From Membranipora membranacea (lineage: Eukaryota; Bryozoa; Gymnolaemata; Cheilostomatida; Membraniporidae), in assembly GCA_914767715.1 (NCBI GenBank), contig OU612067.1, forward strand, positions 25,456,162-25,520,161: DNA of 64,000 bases, given 5' to 3'. A program made the position numbers and the translations under genes. Positions 24,318 to 33,800 of this stretch are shown here, piece after piece. Under the pieces are notes generated by a model, which was not told the origin of the DNA, made no database searches, and saw only the letters and a program-made list of their open reading frames with translations. Position 1 is the first letter of the stretch; the number at the start of each line of letters is the position of its first letter.

Positions 24318-27300
24318 TTACTTCTTGCCTTTAGCTGGTGCTTTGGTAGCCTTAGCTGCAGCCTTGGCTGGTGCTTTCTTGGTGGCTGGTTTGCCTTTAC
24401 CAGCTGGGGCAGCCTTCTTAGGTCTTGGGTCCTCAGGTGCTGGGAGCTGAAACAAAACAAGTATCTGTCACATCTGCAATTACCAAGTTTACTCCCTGAG
24501 GATAATAGATATACATTAATCATCAGATAATACTTTCATCCCGTTTTCAGTAACACAGACCAAGTATATGACTATCATCATGTTCTTACTTCAAAACAAG
24601 TGTTAGTTCAATTATCAATATTCTGACCAAGCCCATCTCACATTACTCTATACCGCATGATCACACATTCTGAATTGTTTTGGCTTTTCTTGCAAGCTTA
24701 TGATGCACCGACATAAACATTTATTCTGTGGATGCAATAGCATTCTTTTCACATCCTATAAAAAACACAATGAATGTTATCGGATATCACAATCAATGGC
24801 TTGCTTTTAATTAACCAAAGGACCATACACAACAGGAGATTCTATTTTTAATCCCATGGCTTGCTTTAAAACACAGCAAAAGTTTATACAGCCGAGATAC
24901 AGTGTGGTAGTGCTTACCCCTCTCCTCTTAGCAATAGCAGCTTGTCTCTTGTAAGTGTTGAGTTTAGTCTCAAGGATAGCTGTACGTCTGGTGACATCAC
25001 TGTATGGGTTGAGTCTTGTCATGATAGCCTGGTTCTTAAGTGGGTTCTTCTTGATAATCTTCCTCAGACCGTGAGTCTTGGGACGACGGATAGAATTCTG
25101 GATCTCGTCAGATTTAAGAATACGGCCAAGATCACTGTTAGTCATGGTCAACTGTGGCAAGCTACAAACATACAGGATACAGTACAGCTATCGCTTACAG
25201 AACGATAGAGCTCAATTTTGTTTAAGACTAAATTTTAAGTGAGCGCATCAGAAAAGGTAATCATCCAGTATTCAGAAACACGGACCAGGTTATCATCATT
25301 TCGCTCAACTATGTTGACTAGGTTGTATACTAAATAAATGTACCAGTTGATTTAATCCAGACAACTTCAATATAAATCACATAACTGAAGTATTACTTAC
25401 TTGTAGTTAGACTTAATCTGGCTTGGTTTAGTCCATGTTCCATATAGGGCATCAAGCTGTTTGAAGGCAGACTCGGTCCAGATACAGAAGCGACCAACGT
25501 GACCTCCGGGAGCCAAACGCAGGATGTTAAGTCTGTTTACACAGATGGTGTTAACTCCGGGGATATTACGGAAAGCTTTTACTACCCCGTTATCTTTGTT
25601 GTAGACCACAAGTGGGCCAAGTCTCTGTGTTCGGGGTCTGTTCCTCATATTATTACCTCTACCAGCTCTGAGAGCCTTGGACTTGTATACCTGTTAACAT
25701 GGTAATAAAGCAGATGTACATTAGATCTGGAAATTCATCAATGCAATTAAGTGACTCAGAAATTGTTTGTAGGAGCACTTCAGAAAAGTCAATCATCCAG
25801 TTTTCAGAAACACGGACCAGATTATCATCACAACTCTCCTCAAGACAACATGTACATCTCATTAAACCTTATAAATTTTTTTATCAATGCATGCATATCA
25901 GCAAGGTGGAGCAGATACATCAGTACTACTGGCACTGTATTTGAATTCACATGTTGAGAGCATATCACCGACAGGATAGGGTTACACTGATAGAAAACAA
26001 AAAATTCTCTCAGCTTGCGATTGATACTTAGTTATGTCAACACTTAAACCAACTTATAACTTCCTGAGCAAACACAGCGTCTGAATTACAGTTACACTCG
26101 GGGCATATAATTGATGCTTACCTTATCGATATCAGCCCATGCTCCAGCCTTTCTTAAAAGAGTGACTGCCTCCTTGGTCTTCTTGAATTCCTCGACCTTA
26201 TCAGACACAACAAGAGGTACCTCTGGGATTCCTTCAATTCTGTGTCCCTTAGCCATAACGAGGGCTGGTACGCCTAATCAACACAAAAATCGACATTTTA
26301 TTTACGTTCCAAGGTTACTTTATTGTAGCAGATTCGGTAAATTTTAAGGAGCACTTCAGAAAAGGTAATCATCCAGTTTTTCAGAAACACGGACCAGATT
26401 ATCATCACTACGCTCCTTTAGGCAACAAGTATATACAATCAACATAGAAAAATGTTGATACAACTTACTTTTTTTTTAATTTTAACCACTACAACTTACT
26501 CCTATGAAATATGTCAAGCCAAGCTTGAAATTTGAGGGCCAACACTTATAATTAAGTGGTGTTACGATTTATTGTAGCCTTACCAGTAGCGGCGATACAG
26601 CTGGTCATGGCAAATCTCTTCTGTGTGACATTGACCTTTCTGTGCCATCTTCTCCATGTCTTGGTAGGAGCGAACATACGTCCACCTCTGCACATGTTAC
26701 CGAAGGCTCCCTGTCCGGATCTGTGGGTACCACCTCCACGTACACGAGGAATACGAGCAACAGCACGTCCAGTACCCCATGATTCAGCACTAGTCTGGTG
26801 TCCTGATAAAAGTCCAAGTCAAATTGTCATTTAGTTTATGTTCAACAAAGACATCTCGTTTTACGAGACACTGCGAATTTTAAGGAGTTCTTCAGAAAAG
26901 GTAATCATCCAGTATTCAGAAACACGGACCAGATTATCATCACAACTCTCCCCAGGGCAATATGTAATATGTATACATATCATTCAAACTTAATTACCAA
27001 ATACATTTGACCAATGCATGCATACACACCCTCAATTATTCTACCAACTCACCAGCGCCCTTTGAAACAGCGAATGGTTGTCTGCTGTTCTTTCTGACGT
27101 TGGTGTGAACAAACTGTACTACATCAGGTCTGACTGGAGCTCTGAAAACAGCGGGCAGCTGAACTGTAGTGTTTGTTGCCTCATTCTTCTCACTGTACAC
27201 TGATACCATAGGCCGCGCAGCCTGAAAATATATCAAGTGTTATCATTTTCAATGAAATCAAATGAATGAAAAAAATGTATGTATGATGTATTATTGTTGC

Positions 27301-27451
27301 CTAATGCAGCATCTCGTCAATTTACAATAAAAATCCTCAATACTGCAGTGAAACATGGATATGTATCATTTCAATGACACACAGTGTGATTGCTATCTTT
27401 CACAGTGAATAACTTTTAAGCATGCCGTCTTTATTGTAAAATACATACCAT
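24318..27451 (-). CDS. RPL4: 60S ribosomal protein L4, copy A
   Basis: Seven exons join in frame to about 402 residues: the initiator ATG alone (27451-27449), 27221-27053, 26802-26584, 26273-26122, 25690-25401, 25161-24918 and 24446-24318. The start reads [13 protein letters not shown], then [13 protein letters not shown], the conserved [17 protein letters not shown] and [11 protein letters not shown] segments, and a Lys/Ala/Pro-rich tail ending KGKK. This is the universal large-subunit protein uL4, which lines the peptide exit tunnel. Each of introns 2-6 carries a C/D snoRNA. Copy A differs from copy B and from the family in a highly conserved basic loop: B reads [11 protein letters not shown] reads [11 protein letters not shown]. 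That replaces a lysine with two asparagines and an arginine with proline. A minus-strand AATAAA (24098-24103) lies about 215 bases past the stop. Confidence 0.93.
24520..24588 (-). ncRNA. SNORD18-like C/D snoRNA, divergent, RPL4-A intron 6
   Basis: On the minus strand: C box ATGATGAT, a guide-like CTTGGTCTGTGTTA before CTGA (D'), and a final CTGA. It differs from the four other copies but can still pair with the same 28S rRNA tract, using one G-U pair and extending over CCAAG. The terminal stem is weak, so function is less certain. Confidence 0.6.
25241..25306 (-). ncRNA. SNORD18: SNORD18 (U18) C/D snoRNA, RPL4-A intron 5
   Basis: Read on the minus strand: terminal stem GAGCG/CGCTC, C box TGATGAT, guide CCTGGTCCGTGTTT followed by D' CTGA, and a D box CTGA near the end. 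The guide matches vertebrate U18, which also lies in RPL4 introns and directs 2'-O-methylation of 28S rRNA in the ACACGGACCA tract. Confidence 0.9.
25772..25839 (-). ncRNA. SNORD18: SNORD18 (U18) C/D snoRNA, RPL4-A intron 4
   Basis: Minus strand: stem GGAGAG/GCTCC, C box TGATGAT, guide TCTGGTCCGTGTTT directly before D' CTGA, and a D box CTGA. The segment before the D box reads GGATGATTGACTTTT, slightly different from its sisters (GGATGATTACCTTTT), so any second guide may differ. Confidence 0.9.
26348..26416 (-). ncRNA. SNORD18: SNORD18 (U18) C/D snoRNA, RPL4-A intron 3
   Basis: Minus strand: stem GGAGCG/GCTCC, C box TGATGAT, guide TCTGGTCCGTGTTT followed by D' CTGA, and a D box CTGA. It is one of four closely similar U18 copies in consecutive introns of this gene. 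Confidence 0.9.
26884..26951 (-). ncRNA. SNORD18: SNORD18 (U18) C/D snoRNA, RPL4-A intron 2
   Basis: Minus strand: stem GGAGAG with a CTCC partner, C box TGATGAT, guide TCTGGTCCGTGTTT followed by D' CTGA, and a D box CTGA. Its position inside a host intron, well away from both splice sites, is typical of intron-processed snoRNAs. Confidence 0.9.
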
Positions 27452-27512
27452 TTTTGGGGACAATTGGGAGGGCACTCCTAAAATGCGTGTGCTAAGATGG
27501 CTGCAGCGTGTT

Positions 27513-27523
27513 AAAAAGGAAGG
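27513..27523 (-). promoter_or_regulatory. 5' TOP-like pyrimidine tract of RPL4 copy A
   Basis: The minus strand reads CCTTCCTTTTT about 65 bases upstream of the ATG. Ribosomal protein mRNAs of animals commonly start in such a tract, which couples translation to growth signals. It is conserved at 60585-60595. The true transcription start is not visible. Confidence 0.5.
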
Positions 27524-27707
27524 ACCACAAGTCCAAGCGGAAACTATATAAGATGTTAAAGTGTGGTGTCACGTGGTGTCACGTGGTGTCAAGTTTTCTT
27601 ATGAATACTCATGAAAGCATAACTCCCACACTTTGCTACAAAATTAATAAACCAATACAGTGAGGGTAAATAACTCCTATAAATAGGGAAACCTTGGTTG
27701 TCTCCGC

Positions 27708-27747
27708 GCTCAGAGCAGGGAGGGTTTATTCCACCCTCCCTGCTCAG
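27708..27747. repeat. Small hairpin insertion absent from the duplicate
   Basis: GAGCAGGGAGGGT (27713-27725) pairs perfectly with 27733-27745 around a 7-base loop. The sequence GCTCAG occurs on both sides (27708-27713 and 27742-27747). The duplicate near 60770 has one GCTCAG and nothing else, so 34 bases were inserted here or cleanly lost there. The minus strand of the stem-loop carries AATAAA (27725-27730), about 100 bases past the dystroglycan-like stop codon. Confidence 0.8.
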
Positions 27748-27826
27748 ACCAAGCGAGGGTTTGGTAGGTATGTAAGTGTGTAGTTTTCATGGATTGATAG
27801 TAGTCATTCAACGTGAGCTGATTTCC

Positions 27827-30800
27827 TTATTTCATTAAACAAGCCTTCGGGAGGACCGGAGCTCGAGGTCTGTACAGCTGGTCCTCACCCCCATCTAGTC
27901 TCGACTTTCCTCGGTACTTCTGTCTGCTGCGGAGCACAACGACAGCGATAATAACTACTATCAGTAAAATCAACAAGATAACTAGAGGTATCGTTATCTT
28001 CTGAGCTAACAGCGGGTCGCGCGTCCTCACCCCCCTAGAACCCTGTGTGGTGCCCTGAGGCTCAGGGCTGGTGGTGAGAGAGGTACTGGTCACTTTCTGT
28101 GTGGTAGTAGTTAACTGCTGAGTAGTGGTCGGATCGATTGGTTTCTGTGTAGTAGTTGGGAAAACAGGAAAACCAGCGCAGATCCCAACTAACTAAACTA
28201 ACCAAACCAACTAAATTGATACTCTGAATGAGATATTGTGGTAGTGAGGATACAAAGTTATTGTTGAGTCTCTGATATAAGGATCTTATATCTTCTATAG
28301 GGCAAGTATAAGGTGACTTTATAGTGTTATTACTCCATCTGATGGTGAGAAACTCTCCAGTAATATCCACCAATGTAATATCAGATTTTGCAGAATTAAA
28401 GTATTGTGTAACGTTTCCAATCCACCAGTCGATGTGCTGAGCTTCTCTCGTAAACAGAGTTAGATCAGTGACGATTGTCATGACAAACATGTGTGAAACT
28501 GTAGCCAGAGATTCTAAATCTATCAGTATGGCGATAGGGGTGTTTGTGTAGAGCCCCGCACCGTCTCTAGCTCTGAGTATATATGTTTGGTTAGTTGGTC
28601 CGGTGTAGTATGGACTTACAGGAGTACCGTATAGACTCTGTCTCTGAACATCAAACTGAAGCCAGTTAGTACGCTGTAATACCTGCAGACAATGTCAAAT
28701 AAACATGGAGTTGTCTACCACCAACAGGGCAAGCATTCATACTTTTGCGAAAAATTCATATGCTTAATTATTTGTGGGTTGGCGGTAAATATTCATCATT
28801 AAAAACTACTTGGGGGATACAACCGTTATCTCATTGTACCTTGCATTGTTTGAAAAAGAACAACCACAACAGAACCCAATCAGATGGACGATGACATTTT
28901 TATTTTGATTTGTATACACTAAACAGTGACCAGCGATGTAACCATGTTATCACATAAAAGGGCATCTACCAAACAATTAAACTGGTAGAGCACTGAGCAG
29001 CAGTGATGGAACCCTGGCTAAGTGCTTGCATACTCACAATCCCATTAGAGTCGAGCAGAGTAAGATTGAGTCTACGAGTCGGCCCATCCTGATAATCATA
29101 GAATGTACTCTCAGGTACTGTATACTCCCTATATATGCCAGCAGACCATGTCTGTGTCGGTACAGGATTGAGAACTACTGGGAATACTGGGGGTGTCGCT
29201 ATAAAACAAAATTGACCAAATATTATATTATCATAAAGTGCTCAAAGCTAGGACTGTCATAAGAAAAATCTAGAAAAAAATATGACTGATAAGAGACCTG
29301 TGGTGGATTATCAGTGCGATTGATTAATGCAAGGACTATGCACACTAAACAAGGATCAAGCAGTAAGAAATTGAGACTTTATTATCTGAAAATTGGTAAA
29401 ATATGGTCACAATATTATCCCAATCTTTTAATGTAAATTTCACTTGCATACCTCATGTCCAATATGCTATTGACAATGTATCATATTCTAACACTCACTA
29501 GTAGTAGTAGTCGATGTAGTAGTCGTAGGTGTGGTGGTTGTAGGAGTTGATGTTGTGGGTGTTGTAGTAACTGTAGTACTTTGTGTTGTGGTACTAGTAG
29601 TATATTCACTACAAACTCTGATAAGCTTCAGATCTACTGAACCGATCTCATACTGAGACAGGCTGGCCAGCAGACCGCCCCCGCTTATCACATCATACTG
29701 TCTGTAGATCTCAGCACCAGGACAGCGGTAAGGCGGCTCTATACTGCTGATAGTGTTGTTAGACCAGCTAATAATAACAGAGCCTTCCGTGACTCCAGCT
29801 AGTGTGACGGAGGATTTATCTGCTCCTGAGAGACGTGTAACGTTACCGAGCCACCAGAGGGTGTGTGAGAGCTCACTAGTGAACAGGGTATAGTCAGTGA
29901 CGATTCTCATCTCAAAGGCATGGCTGACTCTCAGAAGGTTAGCTGAGCTGACGATCACAGATATTTCAGCAGTGACTGAGTTATCGTTAGAGTCTATCGC
30001 TCTCAGCCTGTAGTCTGATACGGCAGCTCCACTCCAGAGAGGAGTGACTGCCACACCGTACAGAGTCTGACGGGGAGCATCCAGCTGTATCCATGTGCTC
30101 TTAGGTAACATCTGTAATATTAAATATACACCATAATCCTACATGGTTAAAAAACGACCTGGATAGTCAGTATTTTGAGGCATTGAGATCATTGACAAAG
30201 GGTCAGAAGACAAAGTGTGAGAAATATAGGGGTATCTTTACTCTAAAAGTGGGCTTTCAACTTGCATATTAAAACTATGTTAATTACATTTTTATTTATC
30301 AAGCGTTCAACCACAATTAACACAAACACATCCTTTGACTTCATTTTATTATAAAGAGAGGCTTATTCAGAAACAAGACTCCCAAACTTGGAGTTGTCTA
30401 CATTTGTTTCACATGCCCAAGATGAAAATAGAACATCCTCATTATGAGACCTGATCAAATAATAAATAAATGAACTATGCATCAGCTCATGACCGAGAAC
30501 AGAGAGAACTTGTATACTAACCTGATCGTTACTATTGAGTAGTTGCAGGGTAAGTTGTCTGGTATTACCATCCTGTATATCAGTGAACGTGTTCTCCGGT
30601 ATAGTGTACTCAAAGTACACACCTTCCTCTACTGTCAGAGGTGGTATAGGTGAGCTCACCACAGGTAAGGGGTTTGGGGTGGCTACAATATGAAAAAAAA
30701 TGGTGAAAATATATACAGCAGAGAGCAATACTTTAATTAATTGCTGAACTAAGATTATACCTAGAATCATCAGCGCAACGAGTTGTCGGACAGAATGGGT

Positions 30801-33800
30801 GTGCAAGAGTTAAAGGGGCACAATGATTTACATCACATCATTGTTATATCAGACGGTATACCAACATTCCACCCATGTTCTAGCATCAACATGATTGATA
30901 TCAAATATAAGATAGTAGGTTCACTTACTAGTAGTGGTTGTAGGCGTTGTTGTTGTGGTTGGAGTAGTTGTAGTGGTAGGAGTTGTAGTTGTTGTTGTTT
31001 TTGTGGTAGTACTAGTACTTGTACTCTGTGTTGTGGTGCTTGTTGTGAAACCCTCACATATTCCTTGTAGACTGAGAGTCTGTGAGGAGATAAGGTACTG
31101 ATTGAGAGACGCTTTGAACGCCTCCTCATTCACTCTATCAAATAACTCACAGATTATCTCAAGAGGGCAGGTGTAAGGAGGATCAATACTGTTTATAGTG
31201 TTATTACTCCATGAGATAACCACACCCCTTGTTGGATGAGGCTCCTATGGCAGACGAGCTGCGCCAGGGGAGAAAATAATGTCAGATGGCGCAGCTCGGC
31301 TAGAGGCAATTTACATGTGGCGCAGCTCGGCTAGTTTCAAAATTTGTTATCAAGAGCACATGATTCCCAATATTGATAGACTTGTAAAAGTGTGCCCATC
31401 TGTCGGAACTGATAAATGAGCGGGAATTTATCACAGCTCTATTGTTCAAGATCTAGCTGAAAAAGCAAGAGGACTATTTTTCATAAGTTGAACTAGGAGT
31501 GGCAGTCACAGCAGGGAGTCACAGTCAGTGTTTGAGAAGTTGCTTGACTTTCCCCACCTATGATATGGCTGTAAGTATAGTATAGTATTCTCCACAATAA
31601 GGTATGAAAGTTATATTATTAAGGTAGTGATTAAGTATCATTATCATCATGTGAAGGAATGATTGGATTGGATGTGATGATCATTTAAATAGGGCTACTT
31701 GTACTACCTTAACCTACTTGTCACACCTTACATTGTATACACAAGTCTTGTGTATACAATGTAAGTAAGGTGTGTAGTCATGTCTGCTAGATGTAGGGCA
31801 TATACTGCAAGCGTAGAGAGGGCTTTAGAGCTCATCAAGTTACTTTGTTTAAAGTTTGACTGTGATTGATGTGTCAGTAATCTGTCCAAATAACATTTTT
31901 GTATGTTTACATGTTTTATTTTACAGCCTGTATGATTATGAAGGAGCATTTTAGAGATTAACCAGAGATAAGCCATAGGAATCATATGCAATCATCACTA
32001 GACCGACTTAATCTTTGATCCCGTATAAACCTCAACATGTATCAGGATTGCATTGGTAAGACCAAGGAGTTAGAGGGAACTCCTTGGTAAGACAGTGGCT
32101 GGTTCACTTAGCCGGATTTAAGATGCTGAGACTTCGCCAAGTAAAAGTATTTTCCAATGAACAACTAGAGATCCATGAGATTTTATACACAATAATAATG
32201 CCGTAGCACAGCTCATCGCCTAGTCTTTCAACATCTAACTGTATGTTGTAGATGATAAATCAATGTCAAGCATGCAACTTCAGTTAGTATCCAATGCTGT
32301 TGATAGTGATACCTAGGGAGTTTTTGCGGTATCAATTAGATGAACAAACTTCATCAGGGTGCTTGGTCACTGGGTGCAGGCCCCAGAGAACTGAGAAGAA
32401 GGTTCATTGCGTAAGGCAGTCCTCGCACCCTGCTATACTCTGCTTAAATCTATCAATAATAACCAGATCAAATGATTCAGTGTTTTGTGCTGATCATTTT
32501 TATTTTCAGGTACATTGAATATAATATGTATAACGGCCACAGGTATTCTGGCTCGTAGTCACATTGTTCCAACTTTTTTGGGTCAAACCAAACGCATATC
32601 CTTACTCCAACATTGGAGAGTGATAGTAAGTCCTTGGGTGAGCAAAATATATCAGGGAGTATGTATGATCAAGGAGTTGGGGACAAAATATAACAATTGT
32701 CCCTAACTCTCTGGTATGATTGTATCAGACATATGAGTTGTCCTCTCAACTAAAATCAATCCTCCTCCCAAGGTAGTCTGGTCATTTAGCTCAATTAGAC
32801 AATTCGTGCACAAATCGTTTACTCAGAATGCATAGGTATAGTTCTATCTATGAGAGAGTGATTTGGGAACGAGACCTAAGTAGGGCACCTAAGCTGTTTT
32901 TTATTCAAAGAACTTTCAGTCACTGTTGACAAAATTCTCATCTATCTATGCGTTATTCTGTAGACTAAACAGCCAAGTCATATCATCCCTGTATGAATAT
33001 AGATGGTAATACAGCCGTCACAAAAATGCGTCAAGTGAACTTTCTTAGGCATAGTATAATTATTATTGTGCTTAAATTACGTTACACAAAACAAATAACG
33101 AAAAAAGAAATAAAGGGACCAGTTATGTCAGCTCCTCAACAACAAACAAACATGGTATGTAAGAAGAAAAAATAAAAATCCGACCAGAGAGAAAACTTTG
33201 ATAATAATTTGGTACCCACTTACAGATTACAGTTGTCAAGTCAGTTCACCGATGTATTTGTTGTCTATTAGAACTCACGATTGATTTGAATCAGCTTATC
33301 AGTGGCACTTTGGGCATTTACAATTCAAATGTGCTTGACTGCTTGAGTTCCTAAACTGAAAACCTGACCCACAAGCAATAAAAAAAATCAATAGATACTA
33401 AGACCGAGGAGTTAGACTTCTGTAAAGAGGTCATCTGGGCTTCTTTGTGGCGCTACGTTGCAGACTCGTATCTCATAGTTGATCGGCAAGTTGCGTGTCG
33501 GCATATTGATCATCCAGATGACTTTATTTCCAACAATATTATGATAGACCACTGGGCCATAGGCTAGTTTCAATGTTGTTGTCATCACCTTGTCTTCAAC
33601 CGTTCTGAAAAGGGAAAATCATAATAGGATCAATTAATGCAGAAACCAAATGAGATGCTCAACTGTGAAAAAAGTTCATATTCCTGGGTTATAGATAGAA
33701 CTAAGAGGTCATTGAATGAAAGAGTTGAATGTAATATGAAAGTCAAACATTGCTACATACCCAGAAAGGTTTTGGAGTAGGACCATTGGCCCTTGGGCCA

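Larger units (their letters stand above)
12980..27848. repeat. Segmental duplication, left copy
   Basis: This block is repeated in the same orientation at 46421-60875 with an offset of about 33.0-33.4 kb. It covers the plectin-repeat gene and RPL4. Similarity is patchy near 13000-17000 and close to identity across 21500-27840. The right limit is sharp: both copies share AACAAGCCTTC and diverge directly after it (27848 and 60875). Copy-specific insertions include a SINE (19060-19361) and a hairpin (27708-27747). The related receptors just beyond the left end are diverged paralogues. Confidence 0.85.

Noticed and set aside
24309-24530. Plus-strand frame [15 protein letters not shown] resembling a signal or membrane protein
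   Set aside because: It is the antisense of the Lys/Ala/Pro-rich RPL4 tail; hydrophobic antisense frames are expected there, and it recurs identically at 57387.
30783-31070. Cys-rich plus-strand frame (CCCGWSSCSG)
   Set aside because: Another antisense shadow of a Thr-rich linker; no start, splice or family support.
32294-32706. Two adjacent plus-strand ORFs inside the TIR element as transposase
   Set aside because: No DDE/D motif, no zinc finger and no recognisable block; too short.
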